A DNA stretch of 64,000 bases from Sacculina carcini (lineage: Eukaryota > Arthropoda > Thecostraca > Sacculinidae): the NCBI GenBank assembly GCA_916048095.2, contig OU696589.1, forward strand, positions 6,939,183 through 7,003,182, given 5' to 3'. Below the pieces are notes generated by a model. The model had not been told where the DNA came from, ran no database searches, and was given only the letters and a program-made list of their open reading frames with translations. The translations under genes were made by a program, and so were the position numbers. This document shows positions 12,322-21,228 of this stretch, in pieces (the stretch's first letter is position 1; every line of letters begins with the position of its first letter).

Positions 12322-13688
12322 ACAATCAAGCTTCACAGCTACCTGGTACAGTGGCCGGGAGAGGGAGAGTCAACCAGCGCCGGCGTGTTGATTTTCCGCT
12401 GTTGTTGTTCAGGTCGCAGTGAGCCGTTGGTCTTGGCTGTTTCTCCGGCCGCACGAGCTGTCAATGATGGTGACGAAGAGGTAGTGGTGGCCGAGTTCTC
12501 CTTGTCGCTCGACGGAGACTCACACTGACCGCCCGACTGCTCCCCCGCACGAGACTCGTCACGGGACAGTCCGCTGATACACAATATTATGTATTATTAT
12601 TCAAATAAGTTCGCTTATTCAATTTTACCTGTGTTTATCAATAAATATTTTCTGTAATTTTCATTCACTATTACTCCAATTTAATATATAATTTATTTTT
12701 CCGTTTTCAAAGGACAAACAAGTCTGAGTGTGAAGCGACTGGAACTCCCAAATAAAACGCGCTATTTGAGCTAATTTAATAGTTTACGAAATATTTTACC
12801 GGCAAAAAAATATTTATTAATTTCACCCGCCACGCATCTCCCGACACCTCTACCCAATAGAAACCATTAAATTCAATATAAACACCCTGAGGTCGTGGTT
12901 GAAAACAGTTTGTCTGACCTTTCTCGCGTCAGCTGGACGACAGGCTCGCCAGGCTGAGTTCTGGAGAAGACAACGCGATAACACTCGTCCACCAGACCGT
13001 CCAGCGATTTCGTGCCTGAGAAACACACACACACACACATACAAACAGTGAATGATAGAGAAGATGCAATCGGATATTCGGGCAAGCGGAACGAGACAAT
13101 AAGAAAAGAAGCTTTAAGAGTAAAGAATGAAATAATAATCGAAAAAGCAATCCGAATAAAAGTGAAAATTATAAAATTACCACACACATAGTTTTAAGAA
13201 CAATATGACAGACACACTACCCCGCTGCGTGTCGTGTACGAGGCGACTAAAAGCGGACCCTCTGCTTCTTCCCTCCCTGTACTGTCATGTCCAAAGGGGG
13301 AGCGATAATTCAGCACGGCTGGCACCCCAAATATCCCAAGCCCCCCCCAAAAAATCATAATCATGGACGTAAAATTTCTTACCACTGTAAATGAAGTCCT
13401 GTAATTATGGTTCAAGTTCGAGGACTGAATCAGTATGTCCCAGTACCATGTTATAATATTATGTAGTCAGCGTTCAAGTTTAGCTCTTTCCTCTGTGTTT
13501 TCCTTAGGCCCCCAATCGGAAAAATCCTGGCGCCGGACTACTGCAGCTGTCTTCTTTCCTATGCTCTCTACCCAAAATAAAAAAAAACAAAAATCGAGCG
13601 ATAAAGGAAAGAGCTTACTGTGATGGATCACATCTAGAAGAGGCTTGTGCAGGTGCTCGGGTATTTGAGTATGCAGCATACTCATCAG
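1127..13688 (-). CDS. BAZ1B: BAZ1B/WSTF-like chromatin remodelling subunit, 12 exons, incomplete at both ends
   Basis: Exons (minus strand, 5' to 3'): 13688-13619, 13015-12919, 12573-12343, 11113-10942, 10554-9316, 8706-8398, 8003-7758, 6111-5726, 5030-4703, 4211-3135, 2847-2666, 1865 to about 1127; all phases agree, about 1690 codons. In order: the second half of a WAC-type domain (IPEHLHKPLLDVIHHS), a segment SPSSDKENS identical to vertebrate BAZ1B, a basic/low-complexity exon with RQMSLFDM (BAZ1B RQMTLLDM) and a Glu/Lys-rich helix, a DDT domain (exon 8706-8398), WHIM-like pieces, HRRYWLL, then a PHD finger (CRVC...CAGC...HWRC...CSSC) and a second PHD finger split over the last two exons, followed by a Ser/Arg and acidic tail. 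BAZ1B is the nuclear partner of ISWI ATPases in WICH. The first half of WAC and the bromodomain are not seen; a stop follows at 1124-1126 unless splicing continues leftward. The last exon's 3' edge is uncertain. BAZ1A is the alternative; SPSSDKENS and the PHD-flanking segment favour BAZ1B. Confidence 0.85.
1898..2131 (+). mobile_element. Dispersed 230-bp retroelement tail, copy 1, (AAAC)n end
   Basis: Over 90% identical by eye to the reverse complement of 35659-35876, including GAGTGACAATAAACCTAAAAC at the end, then an AAAC tail. The tail and orientation suggest the 3' end of a LINE or SINE. It lies in the BAZ1B intron 1866-2665. Confidence 0.7.
2188..2300 (+). repeat. Dispersed repeat, uninterrupted copy
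   Basis: GTAGATTTGTGTCGAGGCTC and the following 100 bp recur at 6585-6650, where the copy is broken by a SINE and resumes at 6926-6995. Confidence 0.7.
4310..4455 (+). mobile_element. Non-LTR retrotransposon 3' tail with (TAA)n end
   Basis: GCTACTGGATTTGCCTGTAA followed by TAATAATAAT is shared with 58800-58950 and, more diverged, with 37745-37800. The position in the BAZ1B intron 4212-4702 and the trinucleotide tail fit the end of a CR1/L2-like LINE. Confidence 0.6.
5045..5290 (+). repeat. Unclassified 240-bp dispersed repeat, copy 1
   Basis: Near-identical (about 93% by eye) to the reverse complement of 44425-44655, sharing CGGAGAAGGTTAGAAGTTGG. I see neither terminal inverted repeats nor a coding segment. 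Confidence 0.7.
5490..5743. repeat. 39-bp tandem array copying an exon-intron junction
   Basis: Three 39-bp units (GTATATTTAGAACGAGACTC plus 19 bp) lie just inside the intron after the BAZ1B exon ending at 5726. Read on the minus strand, each contains the sequence GAGTCTCGT of the real donor region and one also has the exon end CAGGAGGACCAGAAA. Confidence 0.8.
6651..6925 (-). mobile_element. tRNA-Val SINE, 5'-truncated, inserted into an older repeat
   Basis: The 265-bp body shared by all copies is present in reverse (GGGTGGACAGGGGCTG, CACGGGAAGAAGC) with the AAAGGTTAAA tail at the left, but without the tRNA head. It splits the repeat 6585-6650/6926-6995. Confidence 0.85.
7160..7415 (+). mobile_element. 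tRNA-Val SINE, truncated at both ends
   Basis: Starts at the B box (GGTTCGAAACCCGGCGGAGG) and ends at GGCTTCTTCCCGTG, lacking the A box and the 3' tail. Lies only 230 bp from the inverted copy at 6651-6925 in the same BAZ1B intron, so the transcript could form a long hairpin. Confidence 0.85.
8779..9099 (+). mobile_element. tRNA-Val SINE, full length
   Basis: Head: GGACTCCGTGGTGTAGTGGT (A box), anticodon arm CCCGC-CTCACAA-GCGGG with CAC anticodon, B box GGTTCAAAA. The body and the AACCTTT tail follow. In the BAZ1B intron 8707-9315. Confidence 0.9.
11480..11990 (+). mobile_element. Non-LTR retrotransposon fragment (RT C-terminus)
   Basis: The + frame at 11700-11865 reads ELYKNSIFHFAPAAFNTL followed by KKTLRLQIL, the typical end of a LINE reverse transcriptase protein (F.Y.AP..WN.LP... 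S.FK..LK). It lies inside a BAZ1B intron. Confidence 0.6.
12026..12121 (-). mobile_element. tRNA-Val SINE 3' fragment
   Basis: AAAGGTTAAATGCC to GCTCGCTGCCACC matches the last 95 bp of the SINE in reverse; the remainder is replaced by a CA array with repeated donor copies. Confidence 0.85.
12150..12350. repeat. Array of four copies of a 5' splice site separated by CA repeats
   Basis: The 20-25 bp block ending AGCTACCTGGTACA occurs at 12151-12174, 12210-12234, 12258-12282 and 12326-12350. On the minus strand each reads TGTACCAG|GTAGCT. Only the last is joined to the BAZ1B exon 12573-12343; the other three are exact donor copies inside the intron. Confidence 0.9.
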
Positions 13689-14804
13689 CTGAGCAGCAAC
13701 GTGCGGTTAAAAGACAGCACCAGCATACACTTTACAAGCTGTGACACAATCACGAGATACACAACTTGAAACATACTGAAATTACGCACATTTGAAACCA
13801 CATAAACCTAGGTCTAAAACAATTTCAAGACAATAAATAATATTCCAGCAGACCGGTCAACAGTTGGTCAATTAAACTTTCCTTCCAGAACCACAAAACA
13901 AAACTCAAAATCGCAGTTCAAATGCCATTTTAGGAAGTCCCAAACTAAACGGATGGCCACCACATGACCACTAAGTCGACGCAGCACTCGACCTAACCTA
14001 ACAAGCAAACAAACCTATCAACCAATAAATTTGACACACAACAAACAAAAATAAACCAGTTAACGTCAATCAGAGCTCAACTGAAGATTACATTTTCGCA
14101 AACGTACTAAACCAAACAACAAATACCTCGGACTACTTTTACCGCGCGAAAACACCGTTCAGTGAATTTCATTATGAAATGGTGCGGTATTGCCAAATAT
14201 GAAATTACATCTATGTCAGAATTTATTTGTAATTTCAACAAATAATTATCCAAAAATAAGATAACAAAAATTGTATATAGTAGGAAAATTGCTCTAGTAA
14301 ATGACGTCACAATTTTGAATATATTTTCTATTGCAGCATGACTATTTTTTTATTAATGTCATCGGGCTGAATTAATCGAATTGGGCTGATTCTGTACCTC
14401 GGAAAGCTCATCTTAAACATGATTCGCATTCAATGTTTTGCTAGAGGAAATATTTAACATATGCTCAAAATGTTCTGGGTTAGGCTTTATTATCTTTATA
14501 CATTGTTTTATCATTATTATTTATGTTTTCATATGTATATGCATTATTATATTGCAATTATTCGATGCGACTCATCTTATTACTGAGCCATGTTCGTGCG
14601 TCGCGTATAAATATTTCTTTATTTTGAATATTACTTTTGTAAAATTGAAGCATCTCACACACAACTCTGAACATACGAAAATAAATGAATTCGGATAGAT
14701 AGAAACGTGTATTTTTCTATATGTATCCGACCCACACACTACACAAAAAACACTGGCAGATTTATATTCCAGTCCCGTCCCGTTCACTGATCAGCCGCCA
14801 ATAA
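13689..14804. other. Region between BAZ1B's first seen exon and the NDOR1 stop
   Basis: Should contain the NDOR1 3' UTR (TTTATT, i.e. AATAAA on the minus strand, near 14618) and the BAZ1B promoter and 5' exons. I could not find an exon for the first half of the WAC domain on the minus strand. Confidence 0.4.
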
Positions 14805-17800
14805 TCACGACCAGGTTTCCATTTGTAGACGTCCCTGATTTTCCATCAGCTGTACAAACGCCTCGCCGTCTGCCTCCTGGTCACACCCATCAGCTCCGTG
14901 CAACGCGGCAATTTCCACCAAAACTCGCCGCACCTCGTCCGGCATGCCTCGTGAATTTCCCGCCACATAGATGGAAGCACCTTCGTGCCGCATAAGTTGC
15001 CATAGCAACGCCGCCTGTTCTCGCATCACGTGCTGAACATATCTAAACACACACACACAATCAACATAAACAATATGGAAATTTCTCGTGCCGAATGTTC
15101 TAATGCTCCTCCAGCACGAAATATCCAACCAAATCCTAGCCAACTGGAGTCGTTCACCATTCACTGTCCTCTTCCTCTTCTCTCTCTGTCATACACACAC
15201 CGTTTATCCGGCTGGTCCCTGGAGAAGGCAGTGAACAAACTCAGCTGTCCCTTGCTGGCCAGCTCGGCGAAATGATCGCCAAAGTGAAAGTCTCCCAGTT
15301 GATTACGACAGCCAAAAAACAGCACCAGATGTCGCTGCGGTAGGTGAGCGTCGGTGGTGGCTTGGTGAAGCAGTCGGTGATCGATGAAGCTGCGAAACGG
15401 AGCCACCCCCGTGCCAGGTCCAACCATCACCACTGGGGCAACACTATCCTGCACTCCCACGACATACACACACACACACACACACGGACATACGACACAT
15501 GAATGAGTTGTGGTAGGGAGGAAATCCACGCACAAAAACATGCATTGAGTTAATTCATGATGGAACGAAGAGAAATAAAAAAACTAAAATTAAAGTTGTT
15601 TATCTGATCATTCAAATTTGAACGAACAATAGGTTGACGCTTAAGCTGATGAGACTCAGAAAATAGCACGTGCTAGGCGAAGCGAAAAATTCCCACATTA
15701 AAAGCCAAAAAAATCGAGCAAATAGAAAGAAAAGGGATAACCGAAGGAGTTCTTGCCTGAGACGGGAACTTGATGGTACCCGGCTTGATGCTTAAGGACA
15801 CCCGGTCTCCAACGTTCAGTCTGGAGAGCCACGTGGAGCACAGTCCCACACGAGCAGACACCAGCTTGCTATTGTACCGCACCACGGCTACGAGCAGCTC
15901 GAGACAATTATGACGCGTCTGTGTATCAGTTCATGTGTATAATGGCGCACATGAACCGGTGATAACTAGTTTGTTAGCTACCAATCAGCTATTGTTGAGA
16001 AAACCTGTGCGTGAAAAAACACCTACGCAGGTTTGAAGCCAGCAAGGCAATAGAGCTAAAACGATCTCAAACCCTTGTTGGACTCCGTGGTGTAGTGGTT
16101 AGCATATCCGCCTCACAAGAGGGAGGTCCGTGGTTCGAAGCCCGGCGGAGGGGAATTTCTTTGGGATAATTCTAGAATCCAACAGCCCCTGTCCACCCTG
16201 CAGTAAATGATGGTACCAGATATCAGTCATGAGTTGTGCCATGCATTCTGGGGAGGTGGCCCTCTCTAATTCGTCTTCCGTCCTTGTGGCGCCATAACGT
16301 GGAGAGGGTTGGTTCTGCGGTGGCAGCGAGCTGCACGGAACACACCTGTGTGTGTTCATAAGCTTCGGCTTCTTCCCGTGTAGCGGCTGTCACTTGAGAC
16401 ATTTAATTTTTAACTGTTTTGCTTTTAGCGAGTTTGTTTATGAACATATACTGTAAACGATGGGAGAGACGCAATTAAAGTACCTACTCAGCAATGACGG
16501 CTTCCTCTCACACTCTCCTGCATGCCCGTGTTTACCTCTGGCGCCGAGGCGATGGAGAACGAGCGTGGTCTGATGGCCGGGATCATTTCGAGCAAATACT
16601 CGAGCGGAATACGCTGCGCCGTGGCTGGAAAATCGGCGAGCACCTCTAGCAGCGTGCGACGAGGACGGTTGCAGTAGTCATACAACTGCTGCTGTCCGGC
16701 CGCTGAACCCAGCTCGGCGAATTTCTCGCGCTCCAACTCGCTGTCGGTGAAATGAGCCAGCAGCAGGAAGAACGAGCGACGCGGCACGCTGTGAATGTCG
16801 AGCACGTGACGCACGAGCCAGCCGAACGAGCAAGGAGACTGCACGAGTGTCGACAAGGGTCCTGTCTCTATGTTGACCAGCAGATCCTCAGGAAATGACA
16901 CCAGAGCCAGGAACTGATCCACGTCCTCGCGTAAGTTGGCCGGAACCACGCAGGCCACGTCGCCCGGCGAGTACAGAGCAGCGGAGCTGGTGGAAGAGGA
17001 GGAGGGTGGAGTAATTGAAAAGCACAGAAGTCGCACGTCTTGAAAATGCGACTCGGCAGTGACACGCTGATTCGCTTCGATATGAGCCTCCAACTGATCT
17101 TCAGCAGAGAATTTGCCCTCACATAACCGCTGGCTGTCGTCTGATGTCTCCTGCTGCTGTTTCGGCAGCTGCTCGTGGTCCTGCTGTCGCACGAGAGACA
17201 CTGTGTGACGCGCCCGCGGCAAACTATCCACCGGAGCCAACTGCGCGCCCGGCGCCAGCGGACACAAGTCGTCCAGTCGCCGCCAAAACTCGTCCAGCCA
17301 GGGATCCACGACAGCGTCGGCTCCCAGGTCGTGTTGTTCATCGCCCAGCGCGGCCGTGGGTAGCAGAGACTGCGCGCCTAACTGAGCCAGCCGCCTCTGC
17401 AGCCGCTTGCCGACAAAATTGAACTTGGCGTAGGACGAGTCGCCCAGGCCGATCACGCCGTATTGCAGATGACTGAGTGAGTCGGACGGCAGCGCGCGGC
17501 GTCGCAACATGCGCCAAAACACGCGCATATTGTCGGGCGGATCTCCCTGGCCGCTGGTGGCCGCCACAAACACGATGAAACGCGCGCGAGGCAGCGAACC
17601 GGCGCCGAACTCATCCATGCTCGCCAGCAGACATTCGTACTGACGTCTGACAGCCGAAAATACCACGTCAACACGGAAATCAACACAAATACTCCCATAA
17701 CAACAACAACGTGTATTTGCTATAGCGCCGGTAAAACACAAGCGCGAAAAACGGAAAACATCAATTGAGGTAAAACGATCATCAATCATCTATTGTGGTA

Positions 17801-18126
17801 AACCGACAATTATCAAGAATAAGGGAGAAATCAGGAGATAAAGGAGCGTGAAGTCACAAAACAAACCAAAATGAGTAAATAGCAAGCACAAAGAGCACAA
17901 GACAATAAAACAATGTTATGATGCGTTATGCAGGAAATTTGCAACAATTTACATTCAAAATCAACGCTAAAATTATGTTCCTGCATGGGAATAACACACG
18001 AACAACGTCTGAAAAGCTAGTGCACCGTGCATTTGTTTACCTTTGAGCTTCATAGCTGATGCGCACGGCGAGATCTTCTGCCGTGCCTGTTTGACTGCCG
18101 TAGAGTATCACCAAGCGTTGGCGCAT
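14805..18126 (-). CDS. NDOR1: NADPH-dependent diflavin oxidoreductase 1
   Basis: Five exons: 18126-18041, 17646-16536, 15897-15757, 15448-15201, 15042-14805; phases close, giving 607 residues (human about 597). NDOR1 passes electrons from NADPH through FAD and FMN to CIAPIN1 (anamorsin) in cytosolic Fe-S protein assembly. The FMN-binding flavodoxin domain has GSQTGTAEDL (residues 10-19), SGQGDPPDNM and GLGDSSYAKFNFVGKRL; the FAD domain has RPRSFSIAS (388-396, the RxxS motif); the NADPH domain has VMVGPGTGVAPFRSF (453-467) and LFFGCRN; the protein ends in ETWS with the conserved aromatic that stacks on FAD. GDPPDNM and the VPRRSFF segment separate it from cytochrome P450 reductase and methionine synthase reductase. 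The intron after 15757 has a GC donor (CAG|GCAAGA). A SINE sits in the intron 15898-16535. The start is the ATG at 18124-18126, immediately ahead of the flavodoxin strand. Confidence 0.93.
16079..16410 (+). mobile_element. tRNA-Val SINE, full length
   Basis: A box TGGTGTAGTGGTTAGC and B box GGTTCGAA are intact, then the common body; it sits in the NDOR1 intron 15898-16535 opposite to the gene. Confidence 0.9.
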
Positions 18127-18767
18127 CACAAACGCGATTGCAAAAGTACGCCCAGTTGTGGAACGGCAAAGGAAAATAGCAAAACACTCGACAACGCCTC
18201 TGCACAAACGATAGAAACCTGAAATACGCCACAGAGACTATAAATACAGCTCACTCAACAATATCATGGAGTGCTGCAAGTTACGGAGAACATTATCAAT
18301 ACGTCTCACGTGCCGAAGATCACCCTTATTAAATCCCAGCCATCGTACAAATCGAAACACTAAATAAAGCAGAATATATTCTATCAAGATAGACATTATA
18401 TTTCACGAAATAATATAAACAATAGATGTCAAACAAACTACAAGCGTAACTTGTAATGTCCCCATCAAGTATATCAACCGAGAAAATAAACGTATGACGC
18501 AGAATAAATATCTGTATAAACACGGTGCAAATTTCGACCGTCTTGGCGGACAAATTATCACATTTATTTTTATTTTTTGCAGTGTTTTTCCATTCACTTT
18601 GTCCGTGTGTGTGTGTGTCAAAAACCAAAATCGCTTGCACATCAGAGAAACTCAGTCTCAATTTTCACACATTCTAGCTATCCAGCCGCAAAACACAAGC
18701 GCTCACTTGAAGCCGCATGCTCACAGAGCCGACTAAAACACGACCATGGTAGCGAATGTAGTGTGCA

Positions 18768-19292
18768 TCAGTTGCTGTACTCGCACACTTGATACAACAA
18801 CTCGGCAAATTGGTGAGCGCATGGGGGCGGCGGCGGAGGCGGCACAGACAGTAAGTCGAGTGTTTGTAGCACGTGCGGCAGCTGGTCACAGCTGGTAGCC
18901 GTGATACAGCCGAGCTGGTCCAGCTTGTCGGCTAGCTGCTGCTGATGTCCGTCCATCAGCTGATCATTAACCACGGCCACCATCCGCCTGCCAGCCCGCA
19001 CCGCCTCCATGCACGTGCCGGCACCGCAGTGTCCAACCACCAACTGCGCCCAGGTTAGATCGGCACTGATGCTCGGCCGTCGGCGGTAGAAGCTGACAGA
19101 AATGCCGTGCAACAAGCCCGTGGGAGGCTCACATTGCCCGCTGCCTATCTGCAGTAGCATCTGGCGACAACCGCGCGAACTAAGCGTCTCCAACACACTG
19201 GCAGACGTCATAGTTTCGATGAGTCGATCGAAACATGTGGTGCCAACGGTGACAAATACATTGTGGATGGCGTGCGAATCCACAGCAGACAT
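18768..19292 (-). CDS. ALG13: UDP-GlcNAc transferase catalytic subunit ALG13, single exon
   Basis: 174 residues from the ATG at 19290-19292; the open frame continues upstream to 19355 but only via a TTG codon. ALG13 is the cytosolic catalytic half that pairs with the membrane protein ALG14 to add the second GlcNAc to the dolichol-linked N-glycan precursor on the ER surface. Family motifs: VFVTVGTTCFDRLIETM near the N-terminus, MLLQIGSGQ, and the C-terminal UDP-GlcNAc-binding segment VVGHCGAGTCMEAVRAGR followed by MVAVVNDQLMDGHQQQLA. A run of seven prolines (GGC/GGA codons read on the other strand near 18826-18845) precedes the last helix. It is a stand-alone GT28 domain without the OTU/tudor extension of long vertebrate isoforms. 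It has no introns, unlike every neighbour, so it could be an old retrocopy that stayed intact; it lies about 640 bp upstream of NDOR1 on the same strand. Confidence 0.92.
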   Translation of the reverse strand: MSAVDSHAIHNVFVTVGTTCFDRLIETMTSASVLETLSSRGCRQMLLQIGSGQCEPPTGLLHGISVSFYRRRPSISADLTWAQLVVGHCGAGTCMEAVRAGRRMVAVVNDQLMDGHQQQLADKLDQLGCITATSCDQLPHVLQTLDLLSVPPPPPPPCAHQFAELLYQVCEYSN

Positions 19293-20759
19293 TGAGGAAA
19301 CTTGCCTAGCAACGCAGGATAAAACAATCAAACTGGCGAAAGAAACTGACAGCAAACAATCAACGAATATATTGCTGGATACGACTCAAACTTGCCTGCA
19401 TTACCCTGGAAATTTAGCTCTTTGGTCACATTTTTCTCTTTTGTATCACTCGCGTCAAATTTTGTATTTCAGGAAGTAGGTTAAATTAATAGCTATAAAC
19501 AAAATATTCCAACTACCATAATAATTACCATACCAATAAAACATTTTGCATCATACGAATAAAAATATTCAATATGCACATTTCAAGGCAATAACCCAAC
19601 ACGGATTCAACTTTTATTCACTCGAACACAGGAAATCGCCTTCTAAGTGTGTCTTACCTAAACTAATTGAAAACACAGAGAGAGGAAAACGCCAGAGAAT
19701 AACCAGAGGAAAATCTTCCTAGATATTCCCACCAACAGTGAAGCTTCTTGTCAGCATTTCAATGATAATGGGCCGTTGGTTCCTTGAATTCAGCGCTGAA
19801 CAGTCAAATCTAACACGCCACACACACAGTCACTCTCAGTATATTGCCACCGACCGCCATCTTGTACAACATGCAATAGACTCCTGCAAGCAGCGACGAT
19901 GAACAACTATAACACCGAGGCAATATTAACTGCGATATAACTGCTCACTTCACCATATTGATCTCGTGCAAGCAGAACTGTGCCAACACGTGTCAAAACT
20001 AGTACCCCACCTAAAACACACACATACACACTTATACGCAGAGTACACGAAACACGCTCCGCCACAAACATAAACACATGACACACAGCAATAAACAGCG
20101 TGTTATAAACCGGTCGACGATTCAGTGTGAGTCAATATCATATCATAGCGCCGGAAAGGCCAGGCTAAACATCAACAACAACACTATCTCTTTGCATTGT
20201 CAGATTACACACGACACACAAACTACACACACACACACACACATCAAACTACACTGTTTAGCGCAGCCTGCACTAAGCATAAACCACGCTTTGTACAACA
20301 GCACACACACACACACACATATATATACAAACACACACAGCTTACACGAACCAGTAAGCTTGGTTGAGTCCCTGCAAGACAACACTCTCAGATATAATAC
20401 ATGAGCACGCACTGACACACACACACACATGCCGCTGGCCTAGATTCACTCCAATACATCATTATCCAACTTACACACACACACACACAAGCACACACAC
20501 TTAAGGCGTGTATAGCTGTGAATCGTGACATCCACCTGTATTGTCCCATAACGCGCCAACACCCGCGTGTAATTAGGTACACGTCGGTGAAATTTGGTGG
20601 GGGTGAATACTGCCCTCCCCCTACCACACCCCCCACACACACACACACACACTGTCAAACTAACATACACGGGTAAAGTACACACACACACACATATTCA
20701 TTACGATCGCAATTAGGCCACCGCTCACCTCAAAATACTGTCCAAATGAGAACAACTAC
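19293..20759. other. Intergenic, upstream of ALG13
   Basis: Non-repetitive AT-rich sequence to about 20000, then CA arrays (20220-20330, 20415-20500, 20630-20700). No exon recognised. ALG13's promoter must lie near 19293-19500. Confidence 0.4.
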
Positions 20760-21010
20760 AATCATACGACCAACACACACACATAGAGAGATAAAGATAG
20801 AGAAACGAACACAGAAACATACACACACACATAGAGAGAGAGATAGAGAAACGAACACAGAAACACACACACACACACACACACAAATAGATAGATAGAG
20901 AGAAACGAACACAGAAACATACACACACACACACACACACATAGAGAGATAGAGAGAAACGAACACACAAACATACACACACACATAGAGAGATAGAGAG
21001 AAACGAACAG

Positions 21011-21045
<35 letters not shown>

Positions 21046-21090
21046 GAGATAGAGAGAAACGAACACAGAAACACACACACGCATATACAG
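20760..21090. repeat. Composite GATA/GA/CA minisatellite downstream of mitoferrin
   Basis: About five units combine AGAGAAACGAACACAGAAAC with TAGAGAGATAGAG and a variable CA run. It begins about 140 bp past the mitoferrin stop (minus strand), probably within or just after the 3' UTR. Confidence 0.8.
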
Positions 21091-21228
21091 ATACACCATG
21101 ATCGTAGAGTTGCTTGTGACATTGTCGGAACCACGCGGTGCATGACAGCGGTGTAGTTCCACCACCTGCTGGTGACGTGATACATGATGATGGTGATGAT
21201 GGTCGCGCTGCTGCTAGCTGGTGAGCGT

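Noticed and set aside
13213-13335. Possible conserved SINE core (minus strand GACATGACAGTACAGGGAGG, GTCGCCTCGTACACGACACG)
   Set aside because: It reminded me of a motif common in invertebrate repeats, but there is only one copy here and I could not verify it.
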